From Gemmatimonadetes bacterium bin94 (GTDB lineage Bacteria > Gemmatimonadota > Gemmatimonadetes > Longimicrobiales > Gaopeijiaceae): a stretch of 64,000 nucleotides of DNA. Below the pieces are notes generated by a model. That model was given only the letters and a program-made list of their open reading frames with translations, was not told the DNA's origin and ran no database searches. Shown piece by piece: positions 52,828-62,756 of this stretch. The DNA lies in assembly GCA_002238865.1 (NCBI GenBank), contig MPNE01000010.1, positions 1-64,000 of the forward strand, in the 5' to 3' direction. The stretch's first letter is position 1, and every line of letters starts with the position of its first letter. The position numbers and the translations under genes are program-made.

Positions 52828-54330
52828 TCAGCGCGGGTGAAGCATGACGGCCCGGCCGCCCTGGCAGGTGAATCGCATCAGAAGCTGCCGCTCCCCCCTG
52901 GTCAGGTCGAGGTTGTCATCGGTGATGCGTTGTACGACTGCGACGGCTTCCATCGTCCCGGCGTCAGGGTGAGCGCGGGCGTACCTGCGGGCGTGCCTGA
53001 AGAGAAGCGACTTTCGGATCTCTGTCAGTTTCCCCGGTCCCATCTGCAGCCAGATGTTGCCGACAAGGTAGGACTGGAGCAGAAGGTGGCGCATGGTGCC
53101 GGGAAACAGGGCGCCCGGGTCGACGTGCTCGAATTCATCGGCCACTTCTGCGCGATCATGCCAATGCGGGTTCGCCGGCTTCACCGCGTCCGACGCGATC
53201 CGGCGGACCTCGTAGCGAATGTGATAGTTCCGTGCGTCTACCCAGTCGAAGAGCCGGTAGCTCTGAAAGATGCCGACCAGCCACAGCAGGGCCCGCACCG
53301 GGTTTTCCCAACCACGGCCCGAATAGGGCTTGCCCGGTGCCGGCAGGTTGACCCAGGCCCGTGCCGCTTGCAAGGCGCTCATGACCGCCAGGAGGGCCAC
53401 CAGGGTCAGCGCGATGACCTCCGTCGGCGCGAGACCGGCTGCCTCCAGCGCTTCGGGAGGGGGAGCCCCGAGCCCCACCTGCATGATTTCGGGTGTGAAG
53501 GCGAGGGGCAGAGCCGCGGCCATCACCGCGTTGGAGTAGGAGATCTTCAGCGTGGCGACAATTCCCAGATGGAATGTCATCGCGGCGCCCAGCAGCAACC
53601 ACTTCAGCGTCGAGTTCGGGGGAAGAATGAAGATGAGGGCAAAGAGCGGTTCCAGGACCAGGGCGGCGTAGGTGACAGTGCGGAGAAGGGCACGGTGGCG
53701 CATCGTCCAGAAGCGGGGCGTGTGCGCGATCGGCATCTTGAGCGCGGCGTGCATTGCGGAGCCGTTCCGCCACATGGGACTCGTGAACTTGTACAGTCCC
53801 GCGACGATGTAGACGAGAGCCATGTTCGCCATGAAGGCGCGTGGGGTGGTTCCCGGAACGGTCGCCGCGAGCCATTCCCCGGCGGGTGCCGGGTTGCCGG
53901 TCAGGTCTGCCAATGTCAAGGTGTGACCGACGGGCAGCAGGGCGAGCCACAGGCAGAAGATGTGCACCATGGCGTCGTCGAGGTATGCGACGAGAACGTT
54001 CCATCGGTAGGTGGATGCGGCCACGAGGAAGAGGAAGACGGCCGACGCCCGGGCGTGGTATCCCGCCAGTACGAACAGCGACGCGATGCATGCGCACAGG
54101 AACATGATCCGTATCAGGATCGCGGGCATTCCCGGCTGAAAGAGGCTGATCCGGGTGGGTGGAAAGAGCCGGGCCGTCAGTCCATGGTCGATCAGGCCGT
54201 CGGGATCGCTGAAATCGGCCGCTTGCCGGAAGGCCTGGAGGAAATAGACGAACAGCACACTTCCGCCCAGGACACGCATGATCTCCAGCGGAAGTGCGTG
54301 GATGGGTGCCGCGAGCGGAAAGTCGAGCAT
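52828..54330 (-). CDS. HTTM-domain (vitamin K carboxylase-like) membrane protein
   Basis: 500 residues from ATG 54330; a GTG codon directly before it is possible. About ten membrane helices in the first 350 residues with the HTTM pattern: an opening helix (LEIMRVLGGSVLFVYFLQAF), the loop LFPPTRISLFQP, the WNVLVAYLDDAMVHIFCLWLALLPVGHTL segment (shown in parts: WNVLVAYLDDAMVHIF, LALLPVGHTL) and LVYIVAGLYKF. A soluble C-terminus of about 110 residues follows. HTTM proteins are horizontally spread relatives of gamma-glutamyl carboxylase; bacterial roles are largely unknown. asnB is nine bases downstream, and a 26-codon ORF overlaps its start. Confidence 0.75.
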   Translation of the reverse strand: MLDFPLAAPIHALPLEIMRVLGGSVLFVYFLQAFRQAADFSDPDGLIDHGLTARLFPPTRISLFQPGMPAILIRIMFLCACIASLFVLAGYHARASAVFLFLVAASTYRWNVLVAYLDDAMVHIFCLWLALLPVGHTLTLADLTGNPAPAGEWLAATVPGTTPRAFMANMALVYIVAGLYKFTSPMWRNGSAMHAALKMPIAHTPRFWTMRHRALLRTVTYAALVLEPLFALIFILPPNSTLKWLLLGAAMTFHLGIVATLKISYSNAVMAAALPLAFTPEIMQVGLGAPPPEALEAAGLAPTEVIALTLVALLAVMSALQAARAWVNLPAPGKPYSGRGWENPVRALLWLVGIFQSYRLFDWVDARNYHIRYEVRRIASDAVKPANPHWHDRAEVADEFEHVDPGALFPGTMRHLLLQSYLVGNIWLQMGPGKLTEIRKSLLFRHARRYARAHPDAGTMEAVAVVQRITDDNLDLTRGERQLLMRFTCQGGRAVMLHPR

Positions 54331-54410
54331 CACTTCCGGGTTGGCGTTGCCGTCGGGCCGTGTCCCGGGTCCCCGAAGCTCTTGTCCACGGACTCTTGAA
54401 TGTCGTGCAT
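54330..54410 (-). CDS. Candidate 26-residue micro-ORF coupled to HTTM gene
   Basis: ATG 54410 to TGA 54332-54330; the stop shares bases with the HTTM ATG (TGATG). The peptide reads MHDIQESVDKSFGDPGHG then PTATPTRK: an amphipathic start, then a Gly/Pro/Thr-rich tail. No Shine-Dalgarno is visible, so translation is uncertain. Position and composition would suit a small precursor or leader peptide; chance cannot be excluded. Confidence 0.22.
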   Translation of the reverse strand: MHDIQESVDKSFGDPGHGPTATPTRK

Positions 54411-54565
54411 GGCGTGGTTGTTTTCGACCGTCGATGCGGGGTTGCGGTGCGCATGGAAACTAGCGCAACCCGCGCTTCTCTTGCTGGAGCCGGCGGAGGT
54501 GCCGGTGCGGCGGCGGCCGGTGTCGTAGCGGCCCGTGGAAGAAGCCTCCGACTGCCAGCAGCGAC

Positions 54566-56545
54566 CTACCGTGTAACCCGTCCGAAGACGCGGAAGTCCA
54601 ACCGCGCATCCCGTCCCGCGTCGACGGCCACCTCCACCTTGACCGGTTCGCTCAGCCCGCCCGGCGGAAGCATGTCGTGTGATCCCATCTTGCCCTCGAA
54701 CGACCACTCGCGGCCCTCGTCGTCCACGGCGCGGAGCCGCACCGGCCCGTGCACGACGCCCTCCGACACATTCCGGAGCTGCACATCGATGGTCGCGGTG
54801 CCGGCGGCCGGATCGTAGGCCGGCGGACCGGTCACCACGAGAAGATCCGCAGTGATGTCCGCCTCCTCGCCCATGGGAGCCGAGGGGGCATCGGGGGCAA
54901 CCTCCACCGTGGTCGTGAACAGCTCGTCCACCCCGTTCCTGCGGCTTATCCAGAGGGGGTGAAAGGCGCCGTTGGCATCGCCGGCGAGACCCAGGTAATG
55001 GCCCGGCTGGTTGCCGCGCGCGTTGTCGAAGGAAACCTCCAGGCTGGCGTGGTCCAGATCGCCGAAGTATTGGGCGCGCGCCGCGCGGCTTTGCTGGGCC
55101 ATCACCACGGTCATGCGCTGGACCAGGTCCATTTTCGCGATTTCGTCGTCGGACAGTTCCTTCACGTCGGGGTCGGCCGCGAGGTTGTGGACGCGCGCCA
55201 CGGGGGCGTGCGCCGGCGGCGGACACGACGGCGCGCTCGCCACGGGGACATTCGGGCCAAAGGTCTCGCCGCCATCGGACGACGAGGTGAAGAAGAGCTC
55301 CCAGCAGCGGCGTGTATCGTCGCGGCGCCGATCGTACCACGCGACGCCCACCACGCCGTCCCGGTTGACCTCCACGACCGGGAGCATGCGGTCGTCGAGC
55401 GGGGCGCCGGGTGCGGGCGGGTCGTTGTCGTTGAGTTGCATTGCGTCGGACCAGCTCCGGCCGCCATCGGTGGAGCGTCGGAACCAGATGTTCGAGGTGT
55501 CGTCGCTCACCTGGTCCCAGACGATGTAGATGTTGTCGCCGTGTGGTCCCCGCGTGCGGTCCCAGGCCACGATGGGCAACGTGAACGCGCTGGTCATTTC
55601 GGTCTGGGCATAGGGCCAGGAATGATTGCCCACCCGAAAGGCGACGTCCACGTCCGTGAAGGTTTCGCCGCCGTCCTCCGACCGCATCGTAAAGAACGGC
55701 ATCTGGCTGTTCTTGTCGTCGCTGAGCGGGAAAAAGTACTGGTAGAAGGTGACGAGGAGCGCACCGTCGGAGAGGACGACCGGCTCGGTGGCGACGAGCT
55801 TGCCCCCGGGAATGGTCGTGAGCAGCTTCGGCTCGCTCACCGTCTTGCCGCCGTCGTCGAGCGTGTGCAGGAAGAGCTGGAAGTCGTCCCGGATGAACGA
55901 GTCGCGCACGTCGTTCCAGACCACGTAGAGGCGTCCGCGGTGGGGGCCGTCGCTCCAGTCCGCCGCGATGCGGGCGTGGTCGGGCGGCACGGGGCTGCGG
56001 AGCCGCGCCGGGCCCACCCAGGTCGCGCCCTCGTCGTCGGTCGACCACACCATGATCGTGCCGTTGCTGCGGGCGGGTTGGTCGGGCAGTATGCCGCCCA
56101 GCGTGTTGGCGCCGATGTAACAGTAGAGAATCCACATCCTGCCGTCCGGGCCCGGAACCACCATGGGGTCGAAGGAGCCCGTCTCGCTTCCGGGCAGGGT
56201 AACGGGTTCCCATGAGACCCCGCCGTTGCGGCTCAAAAAAGCGGCGTTGCTTCGTGCGGAGAGGCCCTGAGTGGCCGCTGCGCTAGGGAAGCTCATGCCC
56301 CCCGTCTGGGTCACCGCGATCAGGAAGTCCGGGTTGTCGGGGCTCGCCGCGATCCAGGGCTCGTTGTATTGGCCCGGACCGACGCGGAGATTGGGACCCA
56401 CGACGACGGCGGGCGACTGAGCCCCGAGCGGGGCGGCGGCGGCGAGGACGACCGCCAGTGCCGCGAGGGCGGTGAGCAGCCGGGGCAGGGGAGGGTTGTT
56501 GCGTTCAACGATGTCGGTGGGTGGGTGGTGTGGGGTCGTTTTCAT
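54566..56545 (-). CDS. Secreted sialidase-fold (Asp-box) protein
   Basis: 659 residues with a signal peptide (about 1-43). Asp-boxes STDDEGATW, SEDGGETF, STDGGRSW and SSDGGETF build a six-bladed sialidase-like propeller over residues 50-500; YNEPWIAASPDNPDFLIAV is the usual first strand of bacterial exo-alpha-sialidase-like proteins. The catalytic Arg triad and Tyr/Glu of true sialidases are not evident, so enzymatic activity is doubtful. An Ig-like beta domain of about 100 residues closes the protein (DVQLRNVSEGVVHGPVRLRAV). Separated by 232 bases from the HTTM gene on the same strand. Confidence 0.82.
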   Translation of the reverse strand: MKTTPHHPPTDIVERNNPPLPRLLTALAALAVVLAAAAPLGAQSPAVVVGPNLRVGPGQYNEPWIAASPDNPDFLIAVTQTGGMSFPSAAATQGLSARSNAAFLSRNGGVSWEPVTLPGSETGSFDPMVVPGPDGRMWILYCYIGANTLGGILPDQPARSNGTIMVWSTDDEGATWVGPARLRSPVPPDHARIAADWSDGPHRGRLYVVWNDVRDSFIRDDFQLFLHTLDDGGKTVSEPKLLTTIPGGKLVATEPVVLSDGALLVTFYQYFFPLSDDKNSQMPFFTMRSEDGGETFTDVDVAFRVGNHSWPYAQTEMTSAFTLPIVAWDRTRGPHGDNIYIVWDQVSDDTSNIWFRRSTDGGRSWSDAMQLNDNDPPAPGAPLDDRMLPVVEVNRDGVVGVAWYDRRRDDTRRCWELFFTSSSDGGETFGPNVPVASAPSCPPPAHAPVARVHNLAADPDVKELSDDEIAKMDLVQRMTVVMAQQSRAARAQYFGDLDHASLEVSFDNARGNQPGHYLGLAGDANGAFHPLWISRRNGVDELFTTTVEVAPDAPSAPMGEEADITADLLVVTGPPAYDPAAGTATIDVQLRNVSEGVVHGPVRLRAVDDEGREWSFEGKMGSHDMLPPGGLSEPVKVEVAVDAGRDARLDFRVFGRVTR

Positions 56546-56778
56546 GGTCCAGGTCCTTGCCAGTGGCCCCGACGCCTCACCGCTGTCGGTTCGGCGCGGG
56601 GCTCATCCACGGACTGCTGCTACGGATCACCATGGTTGCCCGCTCCGGCCGAAACAAGGGGATGACCCGGGGTGGTGCCGAACCGGACTCCAACTGTAGA
56701 ATCCTCTGTCCGCGCCGAACTGGATGTGGGCTACGCTACCGGGTTGCGCCTTGTGCCCGGATCGGAAACGGGAAACCA

Positions 56779-58086
56779 ATGAACCAGGACTACGACGCGA
56801 TCATCATCGGGGCGGGCGTGATCGGGGTCTCCGTGGGCTTCGAGTTGGCCAAACGTGGCTGGCGCACCCTCAACGTGGACAAGCAGCCCACGGCCGGATC
56901 CGGTTCGACGTGCAACACCTGCGCGATCATCCGGCTGCACTACTCCACGCCGGACGGTTGCGCCATGGCCCGGGAAAGCTACTTCCACTGGCTGGACTGG
57001 GGGCGCCACCTGGGCGTGGCGGACGAGATGGGGCTTGCCCAATACGTCAACACGGGGTGCCTTGTCATCAAGAACGAGCGCAACCAGGACCTCGCGAACG
57101 TCATGCGCGCGCTCGATGAACTTCACGTCGCGTACGAGGACCTTGGTCCCGGCGAGGTCAGGGCACGCTTCCCCTGGATCGACACAAGGTCGTTCGGCCC
57201 CCCGGTCACCACCGGGGACGCGCGTTTCGGCGAGCCGACGGGTGAACACATCCGCGGTGCCGTGTACATCCCGGAGTCGGGGTTTATCGACGACCCCACG
57301 CTGGCGTGCCACAACGTGCAGCGCGCGTGTGAAGCGCACGGCGGGGCGTTCATGTTCAAGGCCGAAGTCGTGCGGATCCTCAGGGACGATGGCCGCGCCG
57401 CGGGGGTCAAGCTGTCCGACGGAACAGCGATCCACGCCCCGGTCGTCGTCAACGTGGGCGGACCGCACTCGGCGATCATCAACGGCATGGCGGGGGTGCT
57501 CGAAGGCATGAACGTCAAGACGCGCGCCCTCAAGCAGGAAGTGTGCTACGTGCCTGCGCCGGCGGGGCTCGAGTACAACCAGATCGCGCCGCTGATCTCG
57601 GACGGGGACATCGGCTGCTACTCCAGGCCGACCACCGGCAATCACATCCTCATCGGGTCCGAGGACCCGCCTTGCGACGTGCTGGAGTGGGTCGACGATC
57701 CGGACGACTACAACACCAACTTCACCCACCAGTGGGAGACACAGGTGATGCGCGAGGCCCAGCGGCTGAAGGGCCTGGGCATTCCCGGGCAGACGGGCGG
57801 CCTGGTCGACCTCTACGACGTGGCCGACGACTGGATCCCCATCTACGACAAGTCGGATCTGCCCGGCTTCTACATGGCCGTGGGGACCTCGGGGAACCAG
57901 TTCAAGAACGCTCCCGTGGCCGGAAGGCTGATGGCCGAGCTCATCGAGAAGGTGGAAGGGGGACACGATCACGACCGCGATCCGGTCACGATTCCGTTGC
58001 CCTACACGCGCCGAAGCTGCGACATCGGCTTCTTCAGCCGTCTCCGGACCCTCAATCCCGACTCGTCGTACTCGGTGATCGGATGA
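56779..58086 (+). CDS. FAD-dependent oxidoreductase, DAO/sarcosine oxidase-beta family
   Basis: 435 residues from ATG 56779, with GGGA upstream. Rossmann motif DAIIIGAGVIGVSVGFELAKRG (GAGVIG) at the N-terminus and NVDKQPTAGSGSTCNTCAIIR beyond it, with the C-terminal FAD-contact segment GFYMAVGTSGNQFKNAPVAGRLMAE. Same family as the next gene but only distantly like it. Family members oxidise secondary or tertiary amines such as dimethylglycine or sarcosine. Seventy bases before soxB on the same strand: probably the first gene of the operon and a candidate for a demethylation step ahead of sarcosine. Confidence 0.88.
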   Translation: MNQDYDAIIIGAGVIGVSVGFELAKRGWRTLNVDKQPTAGSGSTCNTCAIIRLHYSTPDGCAMARESYFHWLDWGRHLGVADEMGLAQYVNTGCLVIKNERNQDLANVMRALDELHVAYEDLGPGEVRARFPWIDTRSFGPPVTTGDARFGEPTGEHIRGAVYIPESGFIDDPTLACHNVQRACEAHGGAFMFKAEVVRILRDDGRAAGVKLSDGTAIHAPVVVNVGGPHSAIINGMAGVLEGMNVKTRALKQEVCYVPAPAGLEYNQIAPLISDGDIGCYSRPTTGNHILIGSEDPPCDVLEWVDDPDDYNTNFTHQWETQVMREAQRLKGLGIPGQTGGLVDLYDVADDWIPIYDKSDLPGFYMAVGTSGNQFKNAPVAGRLMAELIEKVEGGHDHDRDPVTIPLPYTRRSCDIGFFSRLRTLNPDSSYSVIG

Positions 58087-58156
58087 GGCGTCGGTCGGGG
58101 ATCGCGTCTGATGTGACCGGTCACCGAGACCAGTCATAACCGGGGCGAGGAGTCCC

Positions 58157-59377
58157 TTGAGCTACCTGAGGCTGCGCCGGCTGTGGAAACCGTCGCCCCT
58201 CAAGCGCCGCTACGAGGTGGTCATCATCGGCGGGGGCATTCACGGACTCGCGACCGCCTACTACCTGGCGCGCCATCACGGCATACGCGATGTGGCCGTG
58301 CTGGAATCGCAGTACATCGGCTTCGGCGGCTCGGGACGCAACACCGCGATCGTGCGGGCGAACCAGCGGACGGTAGAGAACGTGCGGCTCTACGAGGAAG
58401 GCCTGAAGCTGTGGCGGGTGCTGACCGACGAGCTGGACTACAACCTCATGTTCTTCAACTGCGGGGTCCTGGGCCTGGGGCACAGCGAGGCCTCGGTGAG
58501 CGCGTTTCGCATGTTGTGCAACACGCACAACTTCCTGGGCGTGAAGTCGGAGCTTCTGGATCCGCAGCAGTGCGCGGAGATGATCCCGGGGCTCGACATT
58601 TCCGACCGCCTTGCCTTCCCCGTTCAGGCCGGGCTGTACCACCCGCCGGGCGGGGTCGTGCGGCACGATGCGGTGGTGTGGGGGCTGGCCAAGGGGGCGT
58701 CCGCGCACGGCGTGCACATCCACCAGGGCTGTGAAGTCCAGGGCATCGACACCGAGGGAGGGCGCGTCACCGGAGTCCGCACCACGCTCGGACCCATCGG
58801 ATGCAAGCGGCTGGGCATCATGGCGGGAGGGTACGGCGGTGCCGTGGCCGCCATGCTCGGGATGGAGCTGCCGATCCACCCCCTCACCATCCAGGCGATG
58901 GTCACGCACCCTTTGAAGCCGTTTCTCCACCATGTGTTCAGTTCGGGCGCGTATCACGTCTATGCCAACCAGACCCTCAAGGGCGAGATTGCGACCGGCG
59001 CGCACATGGACCCGCAGGTCAACTACACCAACGATGCCACCGCGTACTACCTGAAGCACCAGGCCGAGGCGCTGACCGAGCTCATTCCCGCGCTGCGCGG
59101 CGTCCGCTTCATGCGCATCTGGGCTGGCCTCGCCGACATGACCCCCGACATGGCCCCGATCATGGAAGGCAACCTGGGCTATGACGGACTCTTCCTCGAC
59201 GCCGGTTGGGGTTACTTCGGCTTCAAGTCCGGGCCGGTGGCGGGGAAGTACATGGCGGAGTACATGGCCACGGACGAAAGGCCGGCGATGCTGAGGGCGT
59301 TTCAGCTGAAACGTTTTCTGGAGAACCGCTACTCCGGGGAGACCGCGGCGGCGATGAAATACGGGCACTGGGACTGA
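58157..59377 (+). CDS. soxB: Sarcosine oxidase beta subunit
   Basis: 406 residues; starts with TTG 58157, which is supported by GAGGAG six bases upstream. YEVVIIGGGIHGLATAYYLARHHG is the FAD Rossmann motif; VLESQYIGFGGSGRNTAIVR and, near the C-terminus, GWGYFGFKSGPVAGKYMAEYM match heterotetrameric sarcosine oxidase beta. The complex oxidises sarcosine to glycine with transfer of the methyl carbon to tetrahydrofolate and release of H2O2. The stop overlaps soxD (TGATGA), and the order B-D-A-G is standard. Covalent FMN attachment cannot be checked by eye. Confidence 0.92.
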   Translation: MSYLRLRRLWKPSPLKRRYEVVIIGGGIHGLATAYYLARHHGIRDVAVLESQYIGFGGSGRNTAIVRANQRTVENVRLYEEGLKLWRVLTDELDYNLMFFNCGVLGLGHSEASVSAFRMLCNTHNFLGVKSELLDPQQCAEMIPGLDISDRLAFPVQAGLYHPPGGVVRHDAVVWGLAKGASAHGVHIHQGCEVQGIDTEGGRVTGVRTTLGPIGCKRLGIMAGGYGGAVAAMLGMELPIHPLTIQAMVTHPLKPFLHHVFSSGAYHVYANQTLKGEIATGAHMDPQVNYTNDATAYYLKHQAEALTELIPALRGVRFMRIWAGLADMTPDMAPIMEGNLGYDGLFLDAGWGYFGFKSGPVAGKYMAEYMATDERPAMLRAFQLKRFLENRYSGETAAAMKYGHWD

Positions 59378-59622
59378 TGACCTTCCGTCTCACCTGCCCC
59401 GTCTGCGGCAAGCGCGACGTATACGAGTTCACCTTCGGAGGACAGGAAAGGGGGCCGCGCCCCGGTCAGGAGGGCCTGAGCGCCGAGGATCACTTCCGCT
59501 GGACCCAGTACCGGCTCATTCCGTACGCGCCGGGGGAGGAGTGGTGGTACCACGCACAGGGCTGCGGCCTGTGGTTCAAGACCACGCGTGATCCGGCGAC
59601 GAACCGGGAGGTGGAGGAATGA
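59377..59622 (+). CDS. soxD: Sarcosine oxidase delta subunit
   Basis: 81 residues, normal for SoxD. Zinc-ribbon start LTCPVCGKRDVYEFTFGG, a WTQYRLIPYAPGEEWWYHAQGC segment (in short: RLIPY...EWWYHAQGC) that carries the remaining Cys, and the closing FKTTRDPATNREV. It supplies the structural zinc that holds the heterotetramer together. ATG 59377 and stop are both overlapped by its neighbours (TGATG with soxB, ATGA with soxA). Confidence 0.93.
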   Translation: MTFRLTCPVCGKRDVYEFTFGGQERGPRPGQEGLSAEDHFRWTQYRLIPYAPGEEWWYHAQGCGLWFKTTRDPATNREVEE

Positions 59623-62600
59623 CGGCCCACCGTCCGGGCGCCGTGGCCGCGGCTGCAGACGGGTCGCGGCCGGCGTCGCCCCACCGCCTGCCGTGCGGAT
59701 CCACCTGCCGGGTCGATCTGTCGCGGCCGCTCTCGTTCGACTTTCTCGGACGTCCGATGACCGGCTTTGCGGGCGACACCGTGGCTTCCGCGCTCTACGC
59801 CAACGGCGTCAGGATCTTCAGCCGCAGTCTCAAGTACCACCGTCCGCGCGGCCTGTACAGCATTGAGGGCGAGTCGGCCACCACCTACATGGCCATCGAC
59901 GGAGTGCCGAACGAGTGTGCCGAGACCACGGAACTGCGTGCGGGCATGTCCGTGCGGGCCCAGAATGTGCGCGGGGATCCGAAGACGGACCGGTTCGGGT
60001 TCATCGGCGCCTTCGAACGGCTCATGCCGGCCGGGTTCTACTACCGGCTGGGCCACCGCCCCTACAGTCTCTGGCCCTTGTTTCAGAACGGTCTGCGGCG
60101 CATGGCGGGCACGGGCGTGCTCGATCCCCGGCGGGAATATCGACCGGGCGTGCGTGCCGAGCGCTACCTGAACGTGGATGTGGCGGTGGTGGGGGGAGGG
60201 ACGGCGGGAATGGAAGCGGCGCTCGCGGCGGCGGAGCGCGGGCTTCGGGTGTGCGTCTTCGAGCGGCGGCCGTGGATGGGCGGACACCACGCCTGGCGGG
60301 TGAGGGAGTTCGAGGGAAAGCCGCTGTGGCAGCGGGCCAGCGAACTGGAGGCACGGGTTCGCGCGACGGAGAACGTCCGCGTCCTCACCCGGTCACCGGT
60401 TACCGGCGTGTGGGGAGAGAACCTGGTGACCGGGTTTACGGTCGGGGGCGACGACGACCCCTTCCGGGAGTGCCATTGGGAGTGCCGCGCCAGGACGGTG
60501 GTGGTCGCCGCGGGGTGCATGGACCGGCCTCTCGTCTTCAACCACAACGACCGCCCCGGGGTGATGCAACCGGGCGCGGCGTGGCGGCTCGCGCGCACCT
60601 ATGGGGTCAGCCCGGGAAAGGTGGCCGTCGTCAGCGTCGGCGACGATCTCGGCCTGGAGGCGGCGGTCGACCTGACGCGCCTCGGGGTGGAGGTGCGCGC
60701 GGTCGTGGATTCCCGGCGGCGCGGGCACGATCCCGCTCTGCTCGAGGAGCTGTACGACCTGCGGATTCCCTTCCGTAGCCGGTGGTCGGCCTCGCGGGCC
60801 AAGGGCGGAAAGCACGTCACGGGGTGCGACGTGTGGGGCATGAGCGGCATCGGTCCGAACAGCTACACATGCGACCTGGTGGTCGCCAACGCGGGTGCAC
60901 AGCCCAGGATCGGGGTTCTGGCGACGGTCAAGGCGAAGCTCGGGTACTGCCGGCACACTCACAGCTACCAGCCGGTGGAGCTGCCCGACGACGTGTTCGT
61001 TGCAGGGAGCATGACCGGGCTGCGCGACCCCGGATCGATCACCGAGTCGGGGCGGCTCGCGGGGCTGCGGGCGGCAGCGTTTTGCCGGCGGCAGGGAACG
61101 GCCCTGGACGCGCGCCGGATCGGGCGGGCGGAGCCGGCCGGAGAGGCCGGGCCCTCCAGCCCGGGCGACAACTGCCCCCCCGCGCTCTCCGCGGCGATCG
61201 AGAAGGCCACGAGCACGCTCGCTTCCCGTCCCGGGCCTGTCGCAGGGACCGGTATCTTCCGCGGACAGGGGATCGGTCGCGGCGCGAAGGCGTTCGTCGA
61301 TCTGGACGAGGACGGCACCTACAAGAACGTGGTCGAGTCGGCCGCCCAGGGCTTCGACGCCCCCGAGTTGGCCAAACGGTTCGGCGGGTTCGGGCTCGGT
61401 CCGGGCCAGTACCGCGTCACCGGGCAGAATCTGGCGATGATCATGGCCGCAATGGGACTCGATTCCGGCAAGGCCACAGTCCCCGCACCGACGACGGTGC
61501 GGCCCCCCCTCGTCCCCCCGAGCCTCGCGACGCTGGCCGGGCCGCCTCACGACGTGCACAAGCGAACGCCGTTGCACGATGAACAGACCGCGCGGGGCGC
61601 GATCTTTCGCCGGATGGGACCGTGGGAGCGCGCCCGATATTTCTCCGAGGATCCGAGTTGCCGCGACGAGATCCTGGGCGTTCGCCGCAACGTGGGGCTC
61701 CTCGACAGCTCGCCGCTGGGAAAGTTCCGGATCTTCGGTCCCGACGCCCTGAATGCGCTGCAGCGGGTGTACATCTCCGACATGCGCAAGGCGCGCCCCG
61801 GCCGGTGCATGTACTCGGCAATGTGCAACGATATGGGCCAACTAATGGACGATGGCGTAGTTGTCAAGGAAAGCGAGAACGGGTACTACTTCACGACGAG
61901 CTCGGCCCGGGCCGGGACGACGGTGGAATGGTTCCGCTATCACACCCGCTACGACGGGTGGGACTACCACCTCGTGAACATCACGGATGTCCTGGGCTCG
62001 CTGAACCTGGCCGGGCCCAATGCGCGAAGGGTGCTGGAACGGGTGACCCGCGACGATGTCTCGAACGACGCCTTCCCGTACATGGGCGTCCGCCGGATCA
62101 CCGTGGGGGACGGGGTCGAAGTGCGGTGCCTGCGTCTGGGCTTCGTCGGCGAGCTGTCATTCGAGTTACACGTCCCATCGAGCTATTGCCAGTACGTGTG
62201 GGGTTTACTAGTTGATGCCGGGGCCGACTTCGGGATGCAGCCGATCGGTCTGGAGGCCCAGAACTGCCTGCGCGCCGAGAAGGGGCACATCATCATCGGG
62301 GCCGAATCGGAGCAGCGCGTGATTCTGACGGACATCGGGATGGGGTGGATGTGGGACCGCCGGGACACCGCGTCGAAGAAGGTGGGCGCCCCCGCGCTGC
62401 GAGCCTGTGCAGAGCAGCCGGGCCGCATGAAGCTGGTGGGGTTCCGGGTGGATGAGGGGTCGGGGTCCCACCGGGGCGATCTGGAGGCCGCGCCGGGTGC
62501 GCAGCCGGGCGGGGGTCCGGGCGACGGCGCGGTGATCGTCGCCGACGGCGAGGTCGTCGGATACGTGTGCACGACGCGCCGCAGCGAGACGCTGGGGTGG

Positions 62601-62756
62601 CGGTACGGGATGGCCCTGGTGCGTGAGGAGCATGCCGCGCGGGGGGCTGGGCTGAACATCTACGAGAACTTGGGATCGGGACGCAAGTCCACCTGTTCGG
62701 CTACGGTCGTCGCCCCGCACTTCTACGACCCCAGGGGAGAGAGGCTGCGCGCATGA
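59619..62756 (+). CDS. soxA: Sarcosine oxidase alpha subunit
   Basis: 1045 residues, slightly longer than the usual 960-1000. Order: Fer2_4-type N-terminal domain without Cys (GDTVASALYANGVRIFSRSL, KYHRPRGLYS), NAD-binding Rossmann fold (VAVVGGGTAGMEAALAAAERG near 190-210), oxidoreductase end (FVAGSMTGLRDPGSITESGRLAG), the SoxA A3 segment (FVDLDEDGTYKNVVESAAQGF), then a GcvT-like folate domain (GVRRNVGLLDSSPLGKFRI, YMGVRRITVGDGVEVRCLRLGFVGE in parts). An Ala/Gly/Pro-rich insert near 945-965 explains the extra length. It takes part in methylene transfer to tetrahydrofolate. Overlaps soxD and soxG by ATGA. Confidence 0.93.
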   Translation: MTAHRPGAVAAAADGSRPASPHRLPCGSTCRVDLSRPLSFDFLGRPMTGFAGDTVASALYANGVRIFSRSLKYHRPRGLYSIEGESATTYMAIDGVPNECAETTELRAGMSVRAQNVRGDPKTDRFGFIGAFERLMPAGFYYRLGHRPYSLWPLFQNGLRRMAGTGVLDPRREYRPGVRAERYLNVDVAVVGGGTAGMEAALAAAERGLRVCVFERRPWMGGHHAWRVREFEGKPLWQRASELEARVRATENVRVLTRSPVTGVWGENLVTGFTVGGDDDPFRECHWECRARTVVVAAGCMDRPLVFNHNDRPGVMQPGAAWRLARTYGVSPGKVAVVSVGDDLGLEAAVDLTRLGVEVRAVVDSRRRGHDPALLEELYDLRIPFRSRWSASRAKGGKHVTGCDVWGMSGIGPNSYTCDLVVANAGAQPRIGVLATVKAKLGYCRHTHSYQPVELPDDVFVAGSMTGLRDPGSITESGRLAGLRAAAFCRRQGTALDARRIGRAEPAGEAGPSSPGDNCPPALSAAIEKATSTLASRPGPVAGTGIFRGQGIGRGAKAFVDLDEDGTYKNVVESAAQGFDAPELAKRFGGFGLGPGQYRVTGQNLAMIMAAMGLDSGKATVPAPTTVRPPLVPPSLATLAGPPHDVHKRTPLHDEQTARGAIFRRMGPWERARYFSEDPSCRDEILGVRRNVGLLDSSPLGKFRIFGPDALNALQRVYISDMRKARPGRCMYSAMCNDMGQLMDDGVVVKESENGYYFTTSSARAGTTVEWFRYHTRYDGWDYHLVNITDVLGSLNLAGPNARRVLERVTRDDVSNDAFPYMGVRRITVGDGVEVRCLRLGFVGELSFELHVPSSYCQYVWGLLVDAGADFGMQPIGLEAQNCLRAEKGHIIIGAESEQRVILTDIGMGWMWDRRDTASKKVGAPALRACAEQPGRMKLVGFRVDEGSGSHRGDLEAAPGAQPGGGPGDGAVIVADGEVVGYVCTTRRSETLGWRYGMALVREEHAARGAGLNIYENLGSGRKSTCSATVVAPHFYDPRGERLRA

